This document shows positions 25,878 through 35,147 of a stretch of 64,000 bases of DNA, one piece after another. How positions within the stretch are numbered: the first letter of the stretch is position 1; each line of letters starts with the position of its first letter. The stretch lies in contig DASYXT010000115.1 of assembly GCA_035934555.1 (NCBI GenBank), positions 29,680-93,679 on the forward strand, read 5' to 3'. The translations under genes and the position numbers were made by a program. Below the pieces are notes generated by a model, which saw only the letters and a list, made by a program, of their open reading frames with translations, did not search any database and was not told the origin of the DNA. The DNA is from DASYXT01 sp035934555 (GTDB lineage Bacteria; Verrucomicrobiota; Verrucomicrobiia; Limisphaerales; UBA8199).

Positions 25878-26981
25878 ATGGCGCGCCTGGAATCAGCTCC
25901 ATGGCAAGCGCCGGTGAATCAAAGCGAAGAAGAGAACCAGAACCATGCCCCGTCGGTGAGCGTGGTCGTTTTGAACTTTAACGGCGCTCCCTGGCTCGAT
26001 CGTTGCCTCAGCTCGTTGCGGAACCAGACGATTTTCGGGCGACTTGAGGTCATCGTTGCCGACAATAATTCTCCTGATCGATCCGACCTGCTGGCGCAGA
26101 AATTAGTCGCCGGTTGGCGCCGAGCGCGGGTGATCCAGCACGGAGTGAATCTGGGTTTCTGTGAAGGAAACAATCGCGCGGCTGCACATGCCAGGGGCGA
26201 GTTCTTGTTTTTTCTGAATAATGATACTTGGCTGGAGCCGGACTGTATGGAAAGGCTGCTGGTCACGGTTGAATCCTCGAATTCGCAAGCGGGGACCCCG
26301 CTGATGCTCGATTACGAAGATGACTCGATCCAGTCATCCGGAGGGGCTGGGTTCGACATCTTCGGATTGATGAGCCTGGCGCCACGCCGGCCTACACCAG
26401 GGGAGATTTTCGTGGTGGGGGGGTGTTCGTATCTGATCGAACGGGAGTTGTTCAATCGTTTGGGCGGCTTCGACCCCGTTTTCTACATGTACGCCGATGA
26501 GTATGACCTGTCGTGGCGTCTATGGGCTGCGGGCGGCAGGGCCATCCTGGTGCCGGGGGCCAGGCTTCATCATCGCGGAGCAGCGGCGGTCAACCCGGTT
26601 GGTGGCGGCAAGGTCATCGAACTGCGTACCAGCGATTCAAAGCGTTTTTACACGAATCGAAACTGCCTGTTGCTACTGTTGAAGAATTGCCAGCACATTC
26701 TGCTGCTGATGGTGCCGCTGCAAGTCGCGCTGCTGCTTGCTGAAGGCTTGGTTGGCATGCTGCTGCTGCGGCGCTGGTCCTTTTTCAAAAAAGCCTACCT
26801 CGACGCGATATTCGCATGCTGGCGGCTTCGTCCACATGTTAAGGCCGAGCGGCGGAGGCTCGCCGCACTGAGAAAGCGCAGCGATTGGGCGATGCTCCGC
26901 TTTTTCCGGCTGCGGTTGAACCGTTGGGAAGAGGTTCGCAATGTCCAGCGCCACGGGTTGCCGAAGGTGAGCCCTAAATGA
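25878..26981 (+). CDS. Family 2 glycosyltransferase (rhamnosyltransferase-like)
   Basis: A 367-residue GT-A glycosyltransferase. VSVVVLNFNGAPWLDRCLSSL opens the fold, VIVADNNSPD binds the nucleotide, and FLNNDTWLEPD is the acidic metal site. YADEYDLSWRLWAAGGRAILVPGARLHHRG resembles the ED-x2-D region of WbbL-type rhamnosyltransferases (core DEYDLSWRLW). A hydrophobic segment (about 272-297, HILLLMVPLQVALLLAEGLVG) may anchor it to the membrane. Its stop overlaps the start of the next glycosyltransferase by 4 bp, so the pair is co-translated. It probably makes a surface polysaccharide; the sugar is unknown. The 326-bp gap upstream to the giant LamG gene should hold the divergent promoters. Confidence 0.9.
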   Translation: MARLESAPWQAPVNQSEEENQNHAPSVSVVVLNFNGAPWLDRCLSSLRNQTIFGRLEVIVADNNSPDRSDLLAQKLVAGWRRARVIQHGVNLGFCEGNNRAAAHARGEFLFFLNNDTWLEPDCMERLLVTVESSNSQAGTPLMLDYEDDSIQSSGGAGFDIFGLMSLAPRRPTPGEIFVVGGCSYLIERELFNRLGGFDPVFYMYADEYDLSWRLWAAGGRAILVPGARLHHRGAAAVNPVGGGKVIELRTSDSKRFYTNRNCLLLLLKNCQHILLLMVPLQVALLLAEGLVGMLLLRRWSFFKKAYLDAIFACWRLRPHVKAERRRLAALRKRSDWAMLRFFRLRLNRWEEVRNVQRHGLPKVSPK

Positions 26982-28063
26982 CTATGGCTTCGGACGATAC
27001 TCGAGTTGCGGGCAGCGGCAAGGCGGTTTCAATTGATCCGCCGCTGGTATCCATCATCATTGTTAACTTCAACGGTGCGCGATTCTTGCCGGCCTGTCTC
27101 GACTCGGTGGGCCGCCTGGCCTACACAAAACGCGAGGTGGTTTTGGTGGATAATGGCTCGACCGATGAATCCATCACTGTCGCACAAAGTTACCCCTGGG
27201 TTAAGCTCGTCCGGAGCGACAGGAATTTAGGCTTTGCTGGTGGAAATAACCTTGGGCTCTCGGTCTGCTCTGGTGAATTGGTGCTCTTGCTCAACAACGA
27301 CACCATTGTCACTCCCGACTTTCTAGAACCGCTTTGTGGATATTTATCTAAACACCAGGGGGTCGGCATTGTGCAGGGGAAGATGGTTCTGCCCAATTTT
27401 GGCGGAGGTTTGGATGTGTGCGGTTCCTTCCTGACACCTCTTGGGGTGCCATACCACTACGGAATCTATAAGCCCGATGGTCCACAATACGAGCGAAGTT
27501 ATGCCGTCTTCAGCGGCAAAGGCGCTTGCCTGATGTTCCGGCGCCAAATCATTCCCGATGTTGGCGGGTTTCTCTTTGACGAGGATTTCTTCTGTTATTA
27601 TGAGGAAAGCGATTTCTGCCATCGCGCCTGGCTGGCTGGGTGGGAGACGCACTTTGTGAATACGCCACCGATCCAGCACCTGATGGGAGGTACCGCAGGG
27701 GGACCGCATGCCGCCTTCGTCCTGAAGCACTATCTTCGCAATATGGCCTTTAGCCTCCTGTCAAATCTCTCGTTCCCCGCCCGGCTTCGGATTCTGCCGC
27801 TGTTTTTTTGCCTGCTGGTACTAGGCTGGGTCGCTTCGGCGCTCTCTCTCAACCGGGGCAAATTTTCAGCCCATTGGGGAGCCGTTACTTGTTATGTAGC
27901 AAGCTATGGAAGGATTCGAGCGCGACGCAAACTGATCCGCAACATCCGCAAAAGATCGGATAGCTCCATCCTGAAAGTCGTCATGCGCAGGCCGCGGATC
28001 GAGTATTTCGTAAAGACATTCACAGGCAGGTTGCGAGAGTACGTCGATGAGGATTTAGAGTAG
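26978..28063 (+). CDS. Family 2 glycosyltransferase
   Basis: A 361-residue paralogue of the preceding gene. VSIIIVNFNGARFLPACLDSV and VVLVDNGSTDES start the GT-A fold. LLLNNDTIVTPDFLEPL holds the metal site. FFCYYEESDFCHRAWLAGWETHFV is the acceptor-site region. A hydrophobic helix near 275-300 (LRILPLFFCLLVLGWVASAL) suggests membrane association. The ATG at 26978 overlaps the previous TGA; MASDDTR six bases later is an alternative. It ends 15 bp from the opposing methyltransferase gene. Confidence 0.9.
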   Translation: MTMASDDTRVAGSGKAVSIDPPLVSIIIVNFNGARFLPACLDSVGRLAYTKREVVLVDNGSTDESITVAQSYPWVKLVRSDRNLGFAGGNNLGLSVCSGELVLLLNNDTIVTPDFLEPLCGYLSKHQGVGIVQGKMVLPNFGGGLDVCGSFLTPLGVPYHYGIYKPDGPQYERSYAVFSGKGACLMFRRQIIPDVGGFLFDEDFFCYYEESDFCHRAWLAGWETHFVNTPPIQHLMGGTAGGPHAAFVLKHYLRNMAFSLLSNLSFPARLRILPLFFCLLVLGWVASALSLNRGKFSAHWGAVTCYVASYGRIRARRKLIRNIRKRSDSSILKVVMRRPRIEYFVKTFTGRLREYVDEDLE

Positions 28064-28078
28064 TCTGGTTCTTTGAGG

Positions 28079-28759
28079 TCAGGTTCGGGCGATATCTTTC
28101 ACACAGAAGATCGCCGCCGACTTTTCCGGGTGGGCTCGTGTGTAGGCGTAGTGCAAAAACAAAGTGATCAAGACCCAGAGCGCGCGGGGTTGGTGTTTTA
28201 CGCGGTGATACTCGCCGCGCATCGATTTGGGGCCGTACATTCCCAGGACGCGATAGCCGCGCGAGCGCATTTCATCGGCGGTCCAGCCCGAGAGGTGCTC
28301 TTGTAAGTCTCCGTCCTTGCTTTTCTGCGGCATGAAACCATTCGGAGTGAAGATGACGACTCGTTTGGTGGCCAGACGTTCCATGCTCTCGAGCATCCGC
28401 CAGCCGTCCGCCTTCTCCAGGTGCTCGATAACGTCCAGCGCAATGCAGGCGTCGAATTTCCTGCCCGCCAGCAGTTCACCGATCTTCTTCACATCCCCGA
28501 GGACGTATTCGTCGTGCGTTCCGGTTTTGCGGGCTTCCTCGAGTGCCGGGGCGTAGCCGTCCATGCCGACCAACTGGACCCCGTGCACGAATTTCAAAGG
28601 GGAACTGTTGCCGCACCCCACATCCAGGACCGTCTGGCAACCGCGCAGGCTGGAGCGGATATCGCCAAGGAGGCTGAGCAGAGAGGGATTACTCGCGCTG
28701 GCCCCCAGCGAGCTGAAATGAGCCCGGCTCACAGCGCCGCCCTTCCGTCCGCGATACAC
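28079..28759 (-). CDS. SAM-dependent methyltransferase
   Basis: A 226-residue class I methyltransferase. Motif I is TVLDVGCGNSSPL (about 43-55), followed by LVGMDGYAPALEEAR with the acidic residue that binds the ribose. FDACIALDVIEHLEKADG is motif IV. VVIFTPNGFMPQ is the region often seen in methyltransferases of surface-sugar clusters. The C-terminus ends in a basic/hydrophobic segment (LWVLITLFLHYAYT). It converges with the glycosyltransferase pair, so a role in polysaccharide modification is plausible but unproven. Confidence 0.85.
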   Translation of the reverse strand: MYRGRKGGAVSRAHFSSLGASASNPSLLSLLGDIRSSLRGCQTVLDVGCGNSSPLKFVHGVQLVGMDGYAPALEEARKTGTHDEYVLGDVKKIGELLAGRKFDACIALDVIEHLEKADGWRMLESMERLATKRVVIFTPNGFMPQKSKDGDLQEHLSGWTADEMRSRGYRVLGMYGPKSMRGEYHRVKHQPRALWVLITLFLHYAYTRAHPEKSAAIFCVKDIART

Positions 28760-28876
28760 GCGCAGCGAGTTGTTGGCGTTCGGGGTTCCGGGCCGACACT
28801 AAGGCCCCGCTTCCAGATTCTCTGTAATATCACCGCTTGCAGCATAATTAGGGCGTGTCCGGCGAGTCAAGGGCAC

Positions 28877-28983
28877 GGCGCGCGGGACTTTGGTCCGCAG
28901 CAACATTCGAACGGAAGCGGGCCTGGAGAATGTCGCAAACGGTCGACCGGTGGACGTTGCTGCGGACTAAAGTCCCGCGCGCC
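28877..28983. repeat. Dispersed palindromic element, copy C (family 1)
   Basis: The best-preserved copy, 107 bp long, with 28-bp terminal inverted repeats differing at one position (the left core reads GACTTTGGTC, the right core complement GACTTTAGTC). The ends are GGCGCGCGGG and CCCGCGCGCC. It lies in the 236-bp gap between the methyltransferase gene and the prepilin-like gene, 13 bp from the latter's stop. It could form a long hairpin in RNA and act as a terminator for the prepilin gene. Confidence 0.8.
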
Positions 28984-28995
28984 GGTCGGGCTCCG

Positions 28996-29751
28996 TCAAG
29001 GCGCGTTGGGGCACAGTTCCTGCAACCGCCTCAAATCCTGCAGGTCCGCTGCTGGTGAGGCCATCTGGTCGTAGCTGGTGAACTTCTTTGGCCAAAACCA
29101 ATTGAACCGGCTGACATGTCCGTCGCCGAACGAAAGGTTGGCGGCCTGGTCATGCCGGTCTGAAGGCAAATTCGTCCATTGCGGGTATGGATTGCCGCGA
29201 ATGCCGAATGTGCAGTCCTCGATGCTGTCCTCGTTTTCATCGATGAAGACGAACACCACGCACGGGGCAGGTGCGGTCATCTGCGCATAGATCGAGAAAT
29301 GGACGGGGTTTCCGAGGAGGCCGTCCATGCTATAGGTGCGCAGCCGCGGCAGGCCAGTGCCGGTTATCTTTGAAGGGTCGCGGGGGCACTTATATACTTT
29401 TGCATTCTTCACGTACGGGTAGATGACGCCCTGCTCAATATTGGTGGTGTTGATGTCGGTCTTGGCATTGCCGCGGACCCAGGCACCCGGGCCGCCGCCC
29501 AGGACGCCGCCGCCGCTGTTGTCGGGCATGCGGCCGGCATTGTCGTCGTTATAGGCGAGCCAGCCGAGGCTGAGTTGTCGCAGGTGATTGAGGCAGGTGA
29601 CATCGTTCGCACGGGCCTTAGCGCGTGAAAGGCTCGGCAGCAACAATGCTGCCAGAATCGCAATAATAGCGATGACGACCAGCAGTTCAATCAGCGTGAA
29701 CCCTGGTCCGTAGCCAGGCATGGCCGCCTGGCGGGTGGACCGGATTTTCAT
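28996..29751 (-). CDS. Prepilin-type N-terminal cleavage/methylation domain protein
   Basis: A 251-residue pseudopilin-like protein. A short basic leader ends in PGYGPG, followed by FTLIELLVVIAIIAILAALL: the GFTLIE prepilin peptidase site (cleavage after Gly, Glu at +5) and hydrophobic helix. The next region (SRAKARANDVTCLNHLRQLSLGWLAYNDDNAGRMPDN) and the late FGDGHVSRFNW motif are the hallmarks of the very large family of such proteins in Verrucomicrobiota and Planctomycetota. Export and assembly would use the type II/IV pilus machinery. The function of individual members is unknown. Confidence 0.92.
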   Translation of the reverse strand: MKIRSTRQAAMPGYGPGFTLIELLVVIAIIAILAALLLPSLSRAKARANDVTCLNHLRQLSLGWLAYNDDNAGRMPDNSGGGVLGGGPGAWVRGNAKTDINTTNIEQGVIYPYVKNAKVYKCPRDPSKITGTGLPRLRTYSMDGLLGNPVHFSIYAQMTAPAPCVVFVFIDENEDSIEDCTFGIRGNPYPQWTNLPSDRHDQAANLSFGDGHVSRFNWFWPKKFTSYDQMASPAADLQDLRRLQELCPNAP

Positions 29752-29856
29752 AGCTCCCGCGTTCCCCAGCTACGGAGTATGCTGGCATAACCATGCGCCA
29801 TTGGTCAAGCGCCTTGTGAGTGATGCCCCAAATGCGCGCCAAATTTTTGCTTGTCG

Positions 29857-31632
29857 ATGTTCTGCGCGGCTGTTAGAACGTGCTACCGTAGAGATAGCCA
29901 GCTAATCTCCAAACCATTGGATTCTAATAAACAGAACGTCTCACCAGGGCAAGGGCAGGGGGATGAAGATTTTCCGGCTATCCCCAGTCACGAGCTTTTG
30001 CGCCTGATTGGCCGCGGCAGCTACGGCGAAGTCTGGCTGGCGCGGAACGACCTTGGCGCGTTTCGGGCCGTGAAAATCGTTTTCGAAAGAACCTTTCGCG
30101 ATAAGCGCCCCTTCGAACGCGAACTGGCCGGCGTACAAAAATTTGAGCCGGTCTCGCGTCTTCATGACGGCCTGGTGGATATCCTCCAGGTCGGCCACAA
30201 CCAGGCCGGTGGTTATTTTTATTACGTGATGGAGCTGGCCGACGACCTGCAGCGTGGCCAAGCCATTGTACCCGGGGTTTACAAGCCACGGACGCTGGCG
30301 CGCGAGACTTCCGCAGCCGCGCGCCTGCCGATGGCCACCTGTGTTGAGCTCGGGTTGCGGCTCGCCTCGGCGCTGGCCTTTCTGCATTCCAAGGGCCTGA
30401 TTCATCGCGATGTTAAACCTTCAAACGTCGTCTTCGTAAACGGGGTCCCTAAGTTGGCCGATATCGGTTTGGTGGCGGAAATGTCCGAAGCACGCTCGTA
30501 TGTCGGCACTGAAGGGTTCATTCCCCCCGAAGGCCCGGGCAGCATTCAGGCGGACATCTACTCGTTGGGCAAAGTCCTATACGAACTGAGCACCGGCAAG
30601 GACCGCCATGAATACCCGGAGTTGCCGACATTGCTGGATGAGACAATCCACGGGAAGGAGTTGGTCGAGCTGAACAAGGTAATTGTCAAAGCGTGCCGCA
30701 CTGACCCGAAGGATCGTTACGCGAATGCTGAGCAACTGGTGGCCGACCTCGAACGGCTCCAGCGCGGGGAACGTGTTAAGCTGCGGCGTTCCCGCAGGCG
30801 CCACTTGGTCGTCAGCGGGCAATTGGCCGGCGTGCTGCTTGCCGCGTTGGGTATTCTTCTATTATCGGGCCGCATACATCCATTTGGCCGAGCGACCGCG
30901 GCGGGCCACATTTCCCCGGAACAACTGCTGACGCCGGCTGCCGGCCTGGTCAGTTGGTGGCGAGCGGACGGTAACGCCGCGGATGCCTGCGGCGTCAATC
31001 CCGGCGTACTGATGGGCTCGACCTCCTTTGCCCGAGGCAAAAGCGGGCAGGCCTTTGTCCTCGACGGCACCAATGATTACGTCCAGGCCTCCGATTCGCC
31101 CTCGCTGAATCCTACGGAAGCGATTACGCTGACGGCCTGGGTCGCGCCGACGCAAATGCCCTTCGATGCCCCATTCAAGGATGGCGGCGAAATCATCGGC
31201 AAGGATGGGACCTTCTCGAACCGCCAGTATATGATTTCGTTGGACGTGCGCCAGGTCTTCAGCGCTCATATTGGGGTCTGGAATAAAGGATTGCTACAGG
31301 TCTATGGCGGCACCCGCTTAGTTACCAACAACTGGTATCATGTCGTCATGACCTATGACCAAAAGGCGATCAAGCTTTACGTGAATGGCGCGTTGGATGC
31401 CAGCCGGTCCTGGAGCGGCCCCATTATGACCGGACCCGAGCCGTTTCGGATTGGCGGCGGCGCAGATGACGGTGCGCCTCCTTTTCACTTTGGGGGACTG
31501 ATAGACGAAGTGATGCTCTTCAACCGAGCGCTATCCGAGGCGGAAATCCAGGCGCTTTATTCTTTTGGAGAGAACGGGCAATTGCCAGCGGCCGTAAGGC
31601 CACCAACCGCAACGCCGGAGCCCAGACTTTAG
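29857..31632 (+). CDS. Ser/Thr protein kinase with C-terminal LamG domain
   Basis: A predicted 591-residue receptor-like kinase, ATG at 29857. The cytoplasmic kinase domain (about 45-300) has GRGSYGEV, the ATP-binding Lys73 in FRAVKIVF, and HRDVKPSN at 183-190. DIG replaces DFG in KLADIGLV (202-204), and the activation segment ends in PPEGPGS. A basic juxtamembrane stretch (KLRRSRRRH) precedes one transmembrane helix (about 317-338). The external part is a LamG domain (about 359-570) starting GLVSWWRADGNAAD and ending GGLIDEVMLFNRALSEAEIQALY. The last codons and the stop lie inside repeat copy D1. Glycan sensing linked to phosphorylation is inferred. Confidence 0.92.
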   Translation: MFCAAVRTCYRRDSQLISKPLDSNKQNVSPGQGQGDEDFPAIPSHELLRLIGRGSYGEVWLARNDLGAFRAVKIVFERTFRDKRPFERELAGVQKFEPVSRLHDGLVDILQVGHNQAGGYFYYVMELADDLQRGQAIVPGVYKPRTLARETSAAARLPMATCVELGLRLASALAFLHSKGLIHRDVKPSNVVFVNGVPKLADIGLVAEMSEARSYVGTEGFIPPEGPGSIQADIYSLGKVLYELSTGKDRHEYPELPTLLDETIHGKELVELNKVIVKACRTDPKDRYANAEQLVADLERLQRGERVKLRRSRRRHLVVSGQLAGVLLAALGILLLSGRIHPFGRATAAGHISPEQLLTPAAGLVSWWRADGNAADACGVNPGVLMGSTSFARGKSGQAFVLDGTNDYVQASDSPSLNPTEAITLTAWVAPTQMPFDAPFKDGGEIIGKDGTFSNRQYMISLDVRQVFSAHIGVWNKGLLQVYGGTRLVTNNWYHVVMTYDQKAIKLYVNGALDASRSWSGPIMTGPEPFRIGGGADDGAPPFHFGGLIDEVMLFNRALSEAEIQALYSFGENGQLPAAVRPPTATPEPRL

Positions 31633-31700
31633 CCCGCAGCAACACTCGAACGGAACGCGGCCCCGAATATTTCGCAGCGCGCTTTGCCTGGTAAGCGTAA
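31614..31700. repeat. Dispersed palindromic element, half copy D1 (family 1)
   Basis: Only the left arm is clear: GCCGGAGCCCAGACTTTAG continuing into CCCGCAGCAACACTCGAACG. The TAG inside the arm is the stop codon of the kinase-LamG gene (31630-31632). No matching right arm is seen before copy D2 begins 27 bp further on, so D1 is probably the decayed half of a former tandem pair. Confidence 0.6.
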
Positions 31701-31726
31701 GCAGGTTGAGCCCGCCCTCTAAGACG

Positions 31727-31843
31727 CCGGAGCGCGGACTTTAGCTTTAGTCCGCAGCAACCGTCGAATTGCAGGCGGCCGCAATAATGTTGCAGCGCGC
31801 TGTGACGTTTGCGCGTTGCTGCGGACTAAAGTCCGCGCTCCGG
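31727..31843. repeat. Dispersed palindromic element, copy D2 (family 1)
   Basis: A 117-bp element with terminal CCGGAGCGCGG and its inverse CCGCGCTCCGG. The left arm carries a short duplication (GACTTTAGCTTTAGTC), mirroring the duplicated cores on the right arms of copies A and B. The centre is the usual poorly conserved 50 bp. With D1 it fills most of the 318-bp gap between the kinase gene and the next LamG gene. Confidence 0.75.
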
Positions 31844-31871
31844 GCGCTCTGTAACATCTCAATAAAGCCTC

Positions 31872-31900
31872 TTGACAGCAGGGCTTTTTATCCGCATCAT
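31872..31900 (+). promoter_or_regulatory. Candidate sigma-70-type promoter
   Basis: TTGACA at 31872-31877, a 17-bp spacer, then CATCAT at 31895-31900 (four of six matches to TATAAT). It lies about 50 bp upstream of the ATG of the 1032-residue LamG/Ig protein. GGAG at about 31940 is a fitting ribosome-binding site for that gene. The -35 is perfect and the spacing ideal, but the -10 is imperfect and verrucomicrobial promoters are poorly described. Confidence 0.4.
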
Positions 31901-31950
31901 TTGCTCAGTTGTTTTTGCGGTTGAGGTGAACGCAACCCGGAGAAAACGCC

Positions 31951-34900
31951 ATGAGCAATGATCTATTAAAGCGAAGCCTTTCTTCATGTCTTCATTTATC
32001 CTTACTCCCGGCTATCGCCTTGGTGTGGTTGCTTGGGATGCCGTTTGGGCTCTGCGCGTGTGCGCCTGCCCCTGCGGACATCGTAAGCTGGTGGCCGCTG
32101 GAAGGGGATGCATCCGACCTGTTGGGCGGAAACAACGGTGTTGCTGCTGGTGGCGCTGTGTTCACCACCGGTTATGTGGGTCAGGGCCTGTCGTTGAACG
32201 GCAACGGAGCTGCCGTTCAGCTCGGCAGCGCCGCAAACCTGCAGCTACAGGATTTCACGGTCGAGGGATGGGTTGCCCGCGCTGATGCGAGCAGCGTCAC
32301 AACCTTCTGGACAGGCATCGGCTTCATCTTCGCTTTTGGCCCGGGCGGCTATGGGTTCGCCGCGAACAATTCCGGCGAGCTCGTGCTGACCGCGGTCGGC
32401 GTCGATAGCGTGGCTTCCCCGGCAGTGCTGCTCGATACGGCGTTCCATCACGTCGCCGTGACGAAATCCGGCAGCAGCGTGGTTTTTTACATCGATGGAA
32501 CGGCCTATCCGGCGCCGGCCTATGGCACGACGTTTAGTTTCAATACTCCGGCTGCGCTGGGCGCCCAAGGCAACGACCTGACCAGCAGCTTTTGGGGAAC
32601 TATAGACGAAGTGAGTGTCTATTCCCGTGCGCTGAGTGCGGCGGAGATACAGTCGATTTATGCCGCGGGGAGCGATGGCAAGTGCCCGCTGACCACGTCC
32701 CCCGAGATCATCTCGCAACCAAGCGACTTCACCACTTTCATCGGCGGCTACGCGTCTTTCAGCGTTAGAGCCAATGGCGCACAGCCTTTGAGCTATCAAT
32801 GGACCCACGACAACGTGAGTCTGCCCGGGGCGACCAGTTCTTCCCTCGTGCTGACGGGCTGCCAGGACTCGGATGCGGGGCAGTACGCGGTGCAGGTCAG
32901 CAATGGCTATGGCAGTACCAACAGCGCACCCGCAACCCTTACGGTCCTGCCGAATACCTGCTACACGGCGCCGACCGGGTTGGTGAGTTGGTGGGCGGCC
33001 GAAGGCAACGTTGCTGACTCGGGCTATGGCGGGAACATCGGTCTGCCGGTGCCGCCCATCAGCTACATGCCGGGCGAGTCAGGGCAGGCCTTCAGTTTCG
33101 ATGGGGTGACCAATGCGGTGGTGATTCCCGCAGCTCCAAACCTTGCCGTCCAAAGCATCACGATTGAGGGCTGGATTCTGATCACCGATACGAGCTTGCC
33201 TCGGCCAATTGTCGAGTACGGCAACACCACCGGCCCCTGTTCGATGAATTTCTGGTACAATTTCGGCCCCGGCATTGTGGGTGTCCCCGGAGCCTTGTAT
33301 GGATTCTTTCGCGGCACCAACAGCAGCGACTACGTGGATGTCGGCAGCCCTGCCGGGGTGCTGAGCCCCAACCAGTGGAATCATTTTGCGCTCACATTCG
33401 ATGACGTCAGCGGCCTGCTGACGCTCTACGCCAATGGAGTCGGTGTTGCCACCAATACCGCTCCGGTTCCGATTTATTGGAACAGTTTGGAAAACGTGAA
33501 TTTAGGTTATCGGCCGGCTGGCAGTTCTGACCTTTGGGGTGGCCGGCGCCATATCGGCGGTCTGGATGAGGTCAGCATTTACAACCGCGCTTTGTCCCCG
33601 GACGAAATCGCCAATCTTTATGCCGCCGGGCCTTCGGGCAAGTGCGCGTTGCCGCCCAGCCCACCCTTCATAACCGCTCAGCCGAGCGACCAGCATGTGC
33701 TCGCCGGGGGGACAGGGTTCTTCCGCGTAGGCGCCGGGGGCAGTCAACCGCTGTACTATCAGTGGTACTACAATGCCGCTCCAGTGGTGGGGGCCACGAC
33801 TGCCTGGCTCACTCTGACCAACGTCGCGCCCTCCGACGAGGGTAACTACTCGTGCACGGTTTCAAATTCGCTTGGCTCGCTCGGCAGCTCCAACGCAGCA
33901 CTGACAGTCACAGTGCTCTCCATTTACGCCAATCATACGCTGTTAACGAACAGTCCTTATGTCTCCGGCAGCAATGTCCTGATTCAGATGCAGAACGCGT
34001 ACCCAGGCGGACCCATCTTCTACACGCTCGATGGCTCCGCTCCTACCTTCTCTTCTGCCGAATACACCAACTCCTTCACGTTGACTCAAAGTGCCAAAAT
34101 CCGTGCATTGGGGTACAGTCCCGATTTTTATGAATCGGGCGATGCGGGGCCGTTCACGATTTCGATTCTCCCGAATTACACTCTGAGGACGCTCACTGCC
34201 GGCGGCGGCACGGTCGCTGTCAATCCGCTCGCCAACACTTACCTGAGCAATTCAGTGGTGCAAGTCACCGCGAGGCCGGGCAGCGGTTGGACCTTTTTGC
34301 AATGGCTCGGCGATGCCAATGACACAAACCCGGTCATCTCCGTGACGCTGGACCGCAGCAAAGCCGTGCAAGCGGTGTTTGGCACGACACTGCACACCAC
34401 CGCGGCTGGTGGTGGGTCCGTCACGCTGAGTCCTCCGGGCGGAGTTTATCCGTATGGCTCTACCGTGTGGCTGACCGCCGTGCCTCAGCCGGGGAATTAC
34501 TTCGGGATTTGGGGCAACGCGGCCAGCGGCAGCGTCAACCCGCTCAGCTTCACCATCACCACCCCCAACCCGACGGTGTCGTCGCTGTTCGCGGCGGTGG
34601 GCGCGGGACAGGCGGGGTTGACGCTGGTGCCGTTGGGCAGGGGCCAGGCGGCGGCCAACCCGCGCGCGAACGTGTATAGCACCGGCGCGAACGTCACGCT
34701 CACCGCGACCCCGAACCCGGGGCAGACATTCCTTGGCTGGAGCGGCGACGTGACCGGTATGCAGAACCCCCTGGGGATTATCCTGACGACCAACAAACTC
34801 ATCTATGCCAACTTCTCGGACAAACCGAGCGTCAGTGTGCAGGCGGCGTACAACGGGCTTAAATCCGATGGGTTCCAACTGACAGTGCTGGGCGATTACG

Positions 34901-35049
34901 GCGCGCATTACCGGATAGACGGTTCGAGCGATTTCTCGACCTGGACGCCGCTGGGAACGGTAACGAATGTGTTCGGCGCGGCGGTGTTCAGCGATCCGGC
35001 GGCCCCGAGCATCGCGTACCGCTTTTACCGCGCGGTACAGGTGCCCTAA
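31951..35049 (+). CDS. Secreted LamG/Ig/InlB-repeat protein
   Basis: A 1032-residue exported protein. A signal peptide (residues about 1-35; SLLPAIALVWLLGMPFGLCA) is followed by LamG 1 (about 40-245), an Ig-like domain (250-330), LamG 2 (about 340-565, starting CYTAPTGLVSWWAAEGN), and a second Ig-like domain (570-650). A chitobiase-type beta region comes next (about 655-735, FYTLDGSAPTFSSAEYT). Three InlB/BACON-like repeats follow (740-955; each with GGGTV or GGGSV, then W-x-FLQWLGD or FLGWSGDVTG), and a C-terminal beta domain ends in YRFYRAVQVP. Surface glycan binding is inferred. It follows the kinase-LamG gene and precedes a GH5 enzyme. Confidence 0.9.
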   Translation: MSNDLLKRSLSSCLHLSLLPAIALVWLLGMPFGLCACAPAPADIVSWWPLEGDASDLLGGNNGVAAGGAVFTTGYVGQGLSLNGNGAAVQLGSAANLQLQDFTVEGWVARADASSVTTFWTGIGFIFAFGPGGYGFAANNSGELVLTAVGVDSVASPAVLLDTAFHHVAVTKSGSSVVFYIDGTAYPAPAYGTTFSFNTPAALGAQGNDLTSSFWGTIDEVSVYSRALSAAEIQSIYAAGSDGKCPLTTSPEIISQPSDFTTFIGGYASFSVRANGAQPLSYQWTHDNVSLPGATSSSLVLTGCQDSDAGQYAVQVSNGYGSTNSAPATLTVLPNTCYTAPTGLVSWWAAEGNVADSGYGGNIGLPVPPISYMPGESGQAFSFDGVTNAVVIPAAPNLAVQSITIEGWILITDTSLPRPIVEYGNTTGPCSMNFWYNFGPGIVGVPGALYGFFRGTNSSDYVDVGSPAGVLSPNQWNHFALTFDDVSGLLTLYANGVGVATNTAPVPIYWNSLENVNLGYRPAGSSDLWGGRRHIGGLDEVSIYNRALSPDEIANLYAAGPSGKCALPPSPPFITAQPSDQHVLAGGTGFFRVGAGGSQPLYYQWYYNAAPVVGATTAWLTLTNVAPSDEGNYSCTVSNSLGSLGSSNAALTVTVLSIYANHTLLTNSPYVSGSNVLIQMQNAYPGGPIFYTLDGSAPTFSSAEYTNSFTLTQSAKIRALGYSPDFYESGDAGPFTISILPNYTLRTLTAGGGTVAVNPLANTYLSNSVVQVTARPGSGWTFLQWLGDANDTNPVISVTLDRSKAVQAVFGTTLHTTAAGGGSVTLSPPGGVYPYGSTVWLTAVPQPGNYFGIWGNAASGSVNPLSFTITTPNPTVSSLFAAVGAGQAGLTLVPLGRGQAAANPRANVYSTGANVTLTATPNPGQTFLGWSGDVTGMQNPLGIILTTNKLIYANFSDKPSVSVQAAYNGLKSDGFQLTVLGDYGAHYRIDGSSDFSTWTPLGTVTNVFGAAVFSDPAAPSIAYRFYRAVQVP

Positions 35050-35147
35050 GCCATTACAGCAGGAGACGACCTAAGGCCTGGAGGCCTGACAGTAAGGCTG
35101 AAAATTCAGAGGTGCGTTTCCGCGACCGATGATGTACCACGGCAGCC

